NCBI GenBank assembly: GCA_002399765.1
Contig: DHEG01000016.1
Coordinates: 9,736-18,602 of the forward strand
DNA from: Caryophanales bacterium UBA4856
GTDB taxonomy: Bacteria; Bacillota_I; Bacilli_A; RFN20; CAG-288
Direction of reading: 5' to 3'
Length of the DNA: 8,867 nucleotides
The notes beneath the pieces were generated by a model. The model made no database searches. It had not been told where the DNA came from and was given only the letters and a program-made list of their open reading frames with translations. This document shows, one piece after another, positions 1 through 6,927 of this stretch. Each line of letters starts with the position of its first letter. Position 1 is the stretch's first letter. Position numbers and translations under genes: made by a program.

Positions 1-59
1 GCATTGAGCTAATAGGGTCCATTAAGTCTCAAGTAGCCCTGTCGCTTCTAAGGAGAAAA

Positions 60-95
60 GAAGCCGACTGGATTAACACCGGTCGGCTTTTATTG
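60..95 (+). terminator. Intrinsic terminator of the upstream transcript
   Basis: An 11-bp inverted repeat (61-71 with 79-89; AAGCCGAC...GTCGGCTT with one G-T wobble inside) encloses the 7-nt loop ATTAACA and is followed by TTTTATTGTTT. A-rich sequence precedes it and the T-rich side lies on the + strand, so it should end a transcript entering from the left. The gene it closes lies outside the window. It separates opp from upstream transcription. Confidence 0.85.
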
Positions 96-104
96 TTTAA
101 TATG

Positions 105-110
105 TATAAT
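105..110 (+). promoter_or_regulatory. Possible -10 box of the opp promoter
   Basis: A perfect TATAAT lies in an AT-rich stretch between the terminator and oppB, 38 bp before the start codon, which suits a short leader. No TTGACA-like -35 is found at normal spacing; that position falls inside the 3' arm of the terminator (about 82-87, GTCGGC). A TG dinucleotide touches the box directly, so it is not a proper extended -10. It is the only candidate in the gap. No operator repeat was seen. Confidence 0.4.
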
Positions 111-147
111 ATAAAAAATAGAAATTGCCCAAAACCAGGAGGAATCT

Positions 148-1197
148 ATGTGGAAATACACGTTTGAAAGAATTGTGCTTGTTTTCATCACTATCTTCAT
201 AATTCTTTCGCTGACTTACATCTTGATGAAACTTCTACCTGTGAGCAAACCTGTGGGTTTGGTCCCTGCACAGATAGCCTTCTACGATAAACAGGTTGCA
301 CTAGGGTACATGGTTAAGTACACCGACTTCATCCCCACTGATCAACTTACGGCTGATACCATCAAGGTCGTTTCCACTAATCCTGCTCATACTTATTACT
401 ACAACTATCTTCCTATAATGAGCCAGTACTTCAGCTGGATAACCAACATCTTCACTAAGTGGGATTGGGGCACCTCTACCGCAATCAAACCCAATGCGTC
501 CGTGATGTCCATTATCGGCGAGCGCCTTCCGTATTCCGTTAAGATCAACATTTGGGCTACTCTAATTGATATACCCATTGGTTTCGGTTTGGGAATTTGG
601 GCCGCCGTCAAGAAGAACAAGCCGACAGACACCGTCATTTCCACTTTGATAATGATATTCATCTCCATACCTAGCTTTGTCTTGGTTTCCTTCATGATCC
701 TGGTATTTGCCTATGGCACTGGCAATGTCTCTCTGGCTACTTGGCCTGCTGATTCGGCACCCTTGAGCTCAAGGGTGATGGGGTACTTCATTCCTGTTGC
801 GACGCTGGCGGCCGGTTCTATCGCCGGCTTCACCCGTTACACGAGAGCCGAGCTGACAGAGGTTATGTCTAACGATTTCATGCTTTTGGCCCGGACCAAG
901 GGGTTGACCAAGAGTCAGGCCATCGTAAGGCATGCCTTGCGTAATTCTGGCGTGGTCCTCTTCCCAATGGTTATCGGTGAATTCATTTCTGTTCTCGGTG
1001 GTTCGATGATTCTTGAACAACTCTATGCCATTCCAGGCATCGGGAGCCTATTCGTCACTGCTTTGGGGCAAAAAGACTACAACGTAGTCATGGTCGATAT
1101 GGCAATGTACACCGCAATTGGTCTTTTCGCCAACCTGTTCGTCGATCTCTCCTATGGGTGGATCGATCCACGTATAAGAATGGGGGCCAAGAAGTAA
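148..1197 (+). CDS. oppB: Oligopeptide ABC transporter permease OppB
   Basis: One of the two membrane permeases of a peptide importer; with OppC it forms the channel that OppD/OppF power. The start is fixed by AGGAGG at 137-142, five bases before ATG. Visible landmarks are a first membrane helix (about residues 8-30), an extracytoplasmic segment (about 31-128) that makes the protein somewhat longer (349 aa) than the roughly 300-340 usual for the family, then helices near 130-153, 163-190, 210-230, 268-292 and 314-336. The coupling (EAA-type) loop reads ARTKGL...RHALRN at about 248-266, and the end has the classic YAIPGIGSL and YGWIDPRIR. The stop codon lies 1 nt before oppC, so translation is probably coupled. 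Family assignment is firm. The substrate class (oligopeptide rather than dipeptide) is inferred from the ATPases. Confidence 0.95.
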   Translation: MWKYTFERIVLVFITIFIILSLTYILMKLLPVSKPVGLVPAQIAFYDKQVALGYMVKYTDFIPTDQLTADTIKVVSTNPAHTYYYNYLPIMSQYFSWITNIFTKWDWGTSTAIKPNASVMSIIGERLPYSVKINIWATLIDIPIGFGLGIWAAVKKNKPTDTVISTLIMIFISIPSFVLVSFMILVFAYGTGNVSLATWPADSAPLSSRVMGYFIPVATLAAGSIAGFTRYTRAELTEVMSNDFMLLARTKGLTKSQAIVRHALRNSGVVLFPMVIGEFISVLGGSMILEQLYAIPGIGSLFVTALGQKDYNVVMVDMAMYTAIGLFANLFVDLSYGWIDPRIRMGAKK

Positions 1198-1198
1198 T

Positions 1199-3166
1199 AT
1201 GGAAAACGAAAACAAAAAACCTAGTTCCCTGGATTCCTTTTCTCTGGATGATACCCTTGGCTCTTCTTCAGATGACTTCAAATTCGTTCAAGAGAACTCG
1301 AAGATCCATGAGCAGAGGTTTAACACCAAGCCTGTCTCCTTCTTCGCTGACTCCCTGCGTCGTTTTGCCCGCAGCAAGAGTTCGGTTGTGGCTTTCATTA
1401 TCATTGGCATCATCTTCCTATTTGCCATAGTGGTGCCATTTGCTGATTCAAATGGTGTGGACAGCACTAGCGAGGACACCCAGTTGGCCTTCATAACGCC
1501 CAAATGGTATGGCTTTGAAAAGGCCGGATTCCTCGATGGCGGCCGCAATTACGAAGGTGTCATCTATGATCAAACCACCAAACTTCCAGTCGGATATGAT
1601 GAAGAAGGACTGATGAATACCCCTACCGTCTATACCTCGACCATTTCCAACGCTTCACAGTATGGCTATGGCGGGAACATCATGTTGATGCCCATAAAGA
1701 CCGGAGAGGAAGCAGATTACATCTCGCCTAGTGTGACCTTGACCAAGGATGGTGACTATTCCATTTCTTTCTCTGTCCTTTCGACTCCCACTTCCGATGC
1801 CTATAGTCCGAGTCAGGTCGAACTTTATTTCCTCTATGAGAACATCTACGGAGAGGAGACCAAATATTTCTTGGTAGATCCCAACAAAGACTATTTGGAC
1901 AATCCTAACGACGATGATGGGACGGCCCATGTCTATACTGTCGACAATGACACCATACAGAATGCCGTTTTCGGCAATTCGATGTTGACTTCAATCACAG
2001 GTAACTTCTTCTTTGCCGTTTTGCCTGATTCTACGGCTACAAACCGTACCGGCGCTCAGTTCAGCGGTACTGCTTTCAGCAATGCCAATGACTCAACCGA
2101 CCCCATAAATGACTTTGGCTGGACTTCCGCCAATGAAGTGAAACTTCGTACGGGGACATCGGCCTGGACCAACAACGGCGATGCTTCGCTCCAGGGTGCG
2201 TATGCTTACTTTGCCGATTTCCGCTATGACACCTATTACAATGCGTTCAAGGATCGAACGGTGAACGGAGTATCAGATACGTACATTAGAAACCTCATCA
2301 GCCAAGGCCTCATTTCCTATGACTTTGATACTGGAGCTTTCTCGATGCTTTCCGACGATAGTCCGGTCAGGGCGATAATTTCCAGGACCGAGACCAATGA
2401 AGGTCGATACGATTTCACCGTCACCATGAGTTACTATCGATACAAGGGCTATAAGACAGTACCTTATTTCCTCTTTGGTACCAACCAAAACGGCCTTGAC
2501 TACTTCAAGCTTATCTTTACCGGACTGAGGACTTCCTTGATCTTGGGTATCGTGGTCACCCTTATCTGCATCGCCTTCGGTATGATCTGGGGCGCAATCT
2601 CGGCCTACTTCGGCGGCTGGACCGATATCATAATGGAACGTTTCACCGATATTCTGTCGGGCGTACCCTGGATCGTTGTCATGACCCTATTCGTATTGCT
2701 ATTGAAATCTTCATTTGGGACCTTGCTTTTGGCCTTCTGCTTCACTGGATGGATCGGGACAGCTTCATTCATGCGAAGTCAGGTCTATCGTTACAAGCGC
2801 CGGGAGTATGTCTTGGCGGCAAGGACCCTGGGAGCAAACGACATCCGCCTGATCTTCATGCACATAGTGCCTAACGCCATTGGACCAATCGTCACTTCCT
2901 CGGTCTTGATGATTCCTTCGGTAATCATGAGCGAGGCTTCGCTGGCATATTTGGGATTGCTAAGCGGTTTGTCCTTCAACGGTCAAGCCCTGGTATCGTT
3001 TGGTGTTACCATATCCGAAGTACAGCAATACCTGCAAAGTTATTCCTACTTGACTATTTCTTCTTCTATAATCATCGCGTTGATGATGATTTGCTTCAAC
3101 CTGTTCGGCAATGGCTTACGTGATGCCTTTAACCCAAGCTTGAAGGGATCTGATTCTGAGTTGTGA
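1199..3166 (+). CDS. oppC: OppC permease with a large extracytoplasmic insertion
   Basis: Second permease of the importer. A polar N-terminus (1-58) leads to a membrane helix at about 62-82. The canonical OppC core resumes at FGTNQNGLDYF (426 on), with helices near 446-470, 485-503, 508-525, 563-588 and 624-646, and the EAA-type coupling loop REYVLAARTLGAND...IVPNA (535-560). Typical OppC proteins have about 300 residues; this one has 655 because about 340 residues (84-425) sit between the first and second helices, a side facing outwards in this family. The insert has no cysteine, is rich in Asp/Asn/Ser/Thr/Tyr and alternates like beta-strands (for example LTKDGDYSISFSV), suggesting a beta-sandwich. 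Its function is unknown; docking or replacing a binding protein, or binding cell-surface material, are guesses. Start: first ATG after the oppB stop, with only a weak purine-rich ribosome site, consistent with coupling. Confidence 0.93.
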   Translation: MENENKKPSSLDSFSLDDTLGSSSDDFKFVQENSKIHEQRFNTKPVSFFADSLRRFARSKSSVVAFIIIGIIFLFAIVVPFADSNGVDSTSEDTQLAFITPKWYGFEKAGFLDGGRNYEGVIYDQTTKLPVGYDEEGLMNTPTVYTSTISNASQYGYGGNIMLMPIKTGEEADYISPSVTLTKDGDYSISFSVLSTPTSDAYSPSQVELYFLYENIYGEETKYFLVDPNKDYLDNPNDDDGTAHVYTVDNDTIQNAVFGNSMLTSITGNFFFAVLPDSTATNRTGAQFSGTAFSNANDSTDPINDFGWTSANEVKLRTGTSAWTNNGDASLQGAYAYFADFRYDTYYNAFKDRTVNGVSDTYIRNLISQGLISYDFDTGAFSMLSDDSPVRAIISRTETNEGRYDFTVTMSYYRYKGYKTVPYFLFGTNQNGLDYFKLIFTGLRTSLILGIVVTLICIAFGMIWGAISAYFGGWTDIIMERFTDILSGVPWIVVMTLFVLLLKSSFGTLLLAFCFTGWIGTASFMRSQVYRYKRREYVLAARTLGANDIRLIFMHIVPNAIGPIVTSSVLMIPSVIMSEASLAYLGLLSGLSFNGQALVSFGVTISEVQQYLQSYSYLTISSSIIIALMMICFNLFGNGLRDAFNPSLKGSDSEL

Positions 3167-3187
3167 GCGAAAGGAGGAATTCTTATC

Positions 3188-5110
3188 ATGAGTGATGCAA
3201 TAATTGGCACCGGTCCTGAGAAGCCGGTAGTATCCGGTCAGGCTAAGAACGGAGACGTCATACTTTCCGTAAAGGACTTGGTGGTTTCCTTCCGCTCCGA
3301 TGAAGGGAAGACCCAGGCCGTTAGGGGCGTGACTTTTGATTTGCACAAAGGTGAGACGCTTTGCATAGTGGGGGAATCGGGCTCAGGCAAATCGGTTTCC
3401 TGCAAGGCCATCATGGGGATACTCAATCCCTCGGCAATAATCGAAGGCGGTTCGATAATGTACGAAGGCGAGGATTTGACCAAGCTTTCCGAGGCTGGTT
3501 TCCATCGCATACGGGGAAACAAGATAGGAATGATCTTCCAGGATCCTCTTTCTTCCTTGAACCCCATCATGAGAATCGGCAAGCAGATCACCGAGGGGAT
3601 GATGGTCAACAAGGATCGTCTCAAGATTCTCTTCAACGAAATAATCACGCCTGAATTCTCGGCTTACAACTCCATAAGATCTGAGGTCCAAAGCAAACGC
3701 TACCGCAAGAAATACGACATTAGGGCCGACAAGAAGGAGATTAAGAAGTTCAAGGAGAGCTCATCTCTTAAGATTTCCTATGCCATAAAGGTAAAGAAGG
3801 AAGAGGATGCCAAGAAGATTGACGCTGACCCGTCTTTGCGTGACCAATTGCTGAAGGAAGAGAATGAATTCGCCAAGTCGCTTAAGCAAGAACGCAAGGA
3901 AGAGATTGCCAATAGGACAGCCAAGGCCAAGGCTGACCACAAAGCAGCCATAGAGGCCTATAAGGATGCCAAGGCAAAATCCAAGGGACCTTTGAAGAAA
4001 GCCAAGATTGCCTTGAAACAGGCCAAGGCCGAGGCCAAGGTGAAGGTTGCGGAATACAAATCCCAGGTAGAGGCTGATTACAGGGCGAAGGCGAAGGCCA
4101 TAGAGGCTCAATATCCTTCTGAAGGGGATTTGAACGCCGAGTTGTCTTCAGCCAAGAAAAACCTTGAGGAAACTAAGGCCAAGTTCAAGGAACAGAGAAG
4201 CGCCGAGATTCAAAACCTAAGGAACAGCCATTCCGTCTCGCCTTCACAAATAGACAAGCAATTAGGTGCCATCAATGCCAAATACGATGATTTGGAAAAG
4301 AAGGCGGAGGCAGAACTGGTTGCACCGATTACCAAGAAGATCAGCGAGCGCAAGGAGAAACTCCAGCGCAACTATTTCGACAACTATGTTGCCAAGATCA
4401 AGTACACCAAAGCCTATGCCAAGGAGCGCGCCTTGGAGGTCATGAAGGAGGTCGGAATCCCTCAGGCCGAACAGCGGTTCCGCCAATACCCCTTCGAGTT
4501 CTCCGGCGGCATGCGTCAGCGTATTGTCATAGCCATCGCCTTGACCGCGAACCCCGAGATATTGATCTGCGATGAGCCTACCACCGCCTTGGACGTCACC
4601 ATTCAGGCTCAGATCCTTGAACTCATAAACAATTTGAAGATGAGCCGTAATCTTTCCTGCATCTTCATCACCCACGACATGGGTGTGGTGGCCGAGATGG
4701 CTGACCGCATCTGTGTCATGTATGCCGGAAAGATCGTTGAGTATGGGACTGCCTACGATATCTTCTACAATCCCAAACATCCGTACACTTGGGCCTTGCT
4801 TTCGTCCATCCCCGATCTTGATTCAAAGGAACGTTTGGAATCCATTCCCGGCACTCCTCCCAACATGAACTTCCCGCCGGAAGGCGATGCTTTCGCTTTG
4901 CGTTCCAAGTATGCCATGGGTATCGACTTCAAGAAGATGCCACCTTTCTTCAAGGTGTCTAAGACCCACTATGCCGCAACTTGGCTGCTTGACGAAAGAG
5001 CCCCCAAGACTGAGATGCCTAAAATCGTGGCTAGAAGAATAGAGACGTCCCTTAAAAAGGCAGGTGTAACATATGAGCAACTCAAAGATAAAGAAGAAAA
5101 ACTTGATTGA
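3188..5110 (+). CDS. oppD: Peptide transporter ATPase OppD with a long helical insertion
   Basis: Cytoplasmic ATPase subunit of the importer. AAGGAGG (3171-3177) lies ten bases before ATG. Motifs in order: Walker A GESGSGKS (62-69), Q-loop FQDPLSSLNP (Q118), signature FSGGMRQR (438-445), Walker B ILICDE (458-463), D-loop ALD (467-469), switch His496 in ITHD, and an OppD-type C-terminal domain (about 520-605). All catalytic residues are present. Between Q-loop and signature there are about 320 residues instead of about 55-60; residues about 141-410 are an insertion dominated by Lys, Glu and Ala, probably helical or coiled coil, with stretches such as KAKAEAKVKV. It returns to family sequence at RALEVMKEVGIP. 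The four cysteines usual in the C-terminal domain are absent (see findings). oppF begins inside its last codons. At 640 aa it is nearly twice the usual length of about 330-350. Confidence 0.95.
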   Translation: MSDAIIGTGPEKPVVSGQAKNGDVILSVKDLVVSFRSDEGKTQAVRGVTFDLHKGETLCIVGESGSGKSVSCKAIMGILNPSAIIEGGSIMYEGEDLTKLSEAGFHRIRGNKIGMIFQDPLSSLNPIMRIGKQITEGMMVNKDRLKILFNEIITPEFSAYNSIRSEVQSKRYRKKYDIRADKKEIKKFKESSSLKISYAIKVKKEEDAKKIDADPSLRDQLLKEENEFAKSLKQERKEEIANRTAKAKADHKAAIEAYKDAKAKSKGPLKKAKIALKQAKAEAKVKVAEYKSQVEADYRAKAKAIEAQYPSEGDLNAELSSAKKNLEETKAKFKEQRSAEIQNLRNSHSVSPSQIDKQLGAINAKYDDLEKKAEAELVAPITKKISERKEKLQRNYFDNYVAKIKYTKAYAKERALEVMKEVGIPQAEQRFRQYPFEFSGGMRQRIVIAIALTANPEILICDEPTTALDVTIQAQILELINNLKMSRNLSCIFITHDMGVVAEMADRICVMYAGKIVEYGTAYDIFYNPKHPYTWALLSSIPDLDSKERLESIPGTPPNMNFPPEGDAFALRSKYAMGIDFKKMPPFFKVSKTHYAATWLLDERAPKTEMPKIVARRIETSLKKAGVTYEQLKDKEEKLD

Positions 5111-6920
5111 TGCCGTCGGGGTCCGTGAGCCTCTTTCTGCTTTTTCTTCGGAGGAAGCTCAAAAGGACAACGCCAAGAACACTAATAAGGTCTCCCATTC
5201 CTCTTCTGAGGAAGCGTCTATCTCCGCTTCCCTGAAAGAATCCGATAGGGTGGCTATTGGCAGAGAAGTGGTTGGGGAAGCCGAGCCTGAGCCTGAAGGG
5301 GTTGCTGCGCCTGAAGCTGCTAACAAGGTCGTTTCTTCGGGTTCCCTTGTGACGGAAACTGAAAAGATTCCCTCCTCTGATTCGACAAGTGCTCCCGCGG
5401 TTTTGAAAGAGACGAGCAATGCGAAGGTATTCCCAACCGTTTCCGAAGAGGATGCGGCTATGCCTGAATGGGAGAAGAACGAACTTAAGAAAGTAACGTT
5501 TGACGAAAAGCTGGTTCAGGACAATGTCATCCTCTCGGTCCGCCATCTGAAGAAGTTCTTCACCTTGGGAACCGGCCTGAACAAGACCAAGCTCAAGGCC
5601 GTCCACGATGTCTCCTTCGACATCAAGAAGGGCGAGGTGTTCGGCCTGGTCGGTGAGTCGGGCTGTGGCAAGACCACCACCGGCCGTACCATAATAAGGC
5701 TCCATATGCCCACTTCCGGCTCGGTCTATTTCAATGGATACCGTATATCTGCCGGCAACCGTTGGAACGAGAAGGAAATCAAGTGGACCAAGAAACGTGG
5801 ACATCAAAGAATCAGCGAACTGAAATCGACGGAGAAAGAAATCATCTCCGATATGTCCAATACGTCTGATGAAGACAAGGAAAAAGTAGCTCAAATCAAA
5901 GCGGAATATAAGGCCAAGATCGCCGCCATAAGAAAGAACATTAACGAGGTTACCAAGGTTCAAAAGGCCAAGATCAAGCAGCATAATTACGATAACCACC
6001 ACATCGATAAGCACCTTCTGACCAAGATTCAGATGATCTTCCAGGATCCCATAGATTCCCTGGATCCCCGTATGACCGTTGAGGACATAATCGAGGAGGG
6101 CCTAAAGATTCAGCATTTTGGCCGGGTTGAGTCAGGCAAACTCAAGAAACAGTGGGATGCCGATTTAGTCAAAGTGGAGTCGGACAAGACTTTGTCTGCT
6201 TCCGAAAAGGAAGATGCCAAGAGAAGGCTTGCGAAGGAATACGAGGCCAAGATAGCCGATGCAAGGAACTACCGCAAGAAGGTAGGTGAAGTATTGACTA
6301 AGGTTGGTTTGCTTCCTGACTACGCCAACCGTTATCCCCACGAATTCTCCGGTGGTCAGCGTCAACGTATCGGCATTGCCCGTGCGTTGGTCATGAACCC
6401 CGAGCTGATAATCGCCGATGAGCCTATCTCGGCTTTGGATGTCTCCATTCGTGCTCAGATCATAAACCTCTTGAATGATCTTAAGGACGAGATGGGATTG
6501 ACCATCATCTTCATCGCCCATGACCTTTCTGTGGTCAAGTACTTCTGCGAGAGGATCGCGGTCATGTACTATGGCTCACTGGTGGAGTTGGCTTCTTCCG
6601 ATGAGTTGTTCAGGCATCCCTTGCATCCTTATACCAAGTCTTTGCTTTCGGCCATTCCGCGTCCTGATCCCCTGTTGGAGCAGAAGAGGACCCGTATCCG
6701 CTACAATCCGGCCACGGCCCATGACTATTCCAAGCAGAAGCCGACCCTAAGGGAGATAATCCCTGGCCATTGGGTGTTGGCTAACGATGCCGAGATTGCC
6801 AAGTACAAGGTCGAGATGAAGCAAGAGGATGCGTCCAATGCCAAGAAGGCAGCCTTCGAGGCCGAGATATCCAAAGAGGTGAAGTCTGACGAGAAGGCTG
6901 GCAAGTTCAATTCGAAGTAA
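5073..6920 (+). CDS. oppF: Peptide transporter ATPase OppF with N-terminal tail and two insertions
   Basis: Partner ATPase of OppD. Residues 1 to about 148 are a low-complexity Ser/Glu/Ala/Pro tail without a recognisable domain. The ATPase starts at [13 protein letters not shown] (151 on). Motifs: Walker [10 protein letters not shown] (194-202), Q-loop [10 protein letters not shown] (Q324), signature FSGGQRQR (425-432), Walker B LIIADE (ends at E450), D-loop ALD, switch His483 in IAHD. All are intact. Walker A to Q-loop is about 75 residues too long (insert about 229-312), and Q-loop to signature about 45 too long (insert about 353-398); both inserts are charged and helix-like. The C-terminus RYNP...HDYS...PGHWVLAND resembles Firmicutes/Mollicutes oligopeptide OppF and is followed by a Lys/Glu/Ala tail. 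Start ATG overlaps oppD by 38 nt, with AGG at 5062-5064 as a modest ribosome site; a start nearer the ATPase domain is possible because the tail has no family support. Mycoplasma OppF proteins are also known to be enlarged. Confidence 0.94.
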   Translation: MSNSKIKKKNLIDAVGVREPLSAFSSEEAQKDNAKNTNKVSHSSSEEASISASLKESDRVAIGREVVGEAEPEPEGVAAPEAANKVVSSGSLVTETEKIPSSDSTSAPAVLKETSNAKVFPTVSEEDAAMPEWEKNELKKVTFDEKLVQDNVILSVRHLKKFFTLGTGLNKTKLKAVHDVSFDIKKGEVFGLVGESGCGKTTTGRTIIRLHMPTSGSVYFNGYRISAGNRWNEKEIKWTKKRGHQRISELKSTEKEIISDMSNTSDEDKEKVAQIKAEYKAKIAAIRKNINEVTKVQKAKIKQHNYDNHHIDKHLLTKIQMIFQDPIDSLDPRMTVEDIIEEGLKIQHFGRVESGKLKKQWDADLVKVESDKTLSASEKEDAKRRLAKEYEAKIADARNYRKKVGEVLTKVGLLPDYANRYPHEFSGGQRQRIGIARALVMNPELIIADEPISALDVSIRAQIINLLNDLKDEMGLTIIFIAHDLSVVKYFCERIAVMYYGSLVELASSDELFRHPLHPYTKSLLSAIPRPDPLLEQKRTRIRYNPATAHDYSKQKPTLREIIPGHWVLANDAEIAKYKVEMKQEDASNAKKAAFEAEISKEVKSDEKAGKFNSK

Positions 6921-6927
6921 ATGTTCG

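Noticed and set aside
1..59. Possible 3' end of an upstream gene (stops TAA TAG at 10-15 in frame 1) or an RNA
   Set aside because: Too few codons to support a gene. No tRNA T-arm, T-box or other RNA signature was found; only the following terminator shows that a transcript ends here.
3608..4417. OppD insertion as an intein or a separate fused enzyme
   Set aside because: No splicing-junction residues or enzyme motifs are seen; the segment is low-complexity Lys/Glu/Ala helix and sits at a tolerant loop, not at a catalytic motif.
5082..6014. 310-codon open frame on the minus strand opposite oppF
   Set aside because: The plus strand has an intact ATPase with every motif; the antisense frame shows no recognisable domain and arises from codon bias. 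The same holds for minus-strand frames at 4262-4780 and 7915-8580.
148..6920. Mycoplasma-type code (TGA read as Trp)
   Set aside because: TGA terminates oppC and oppD exactly where the families end, and Trp residues are encoded by TGG.
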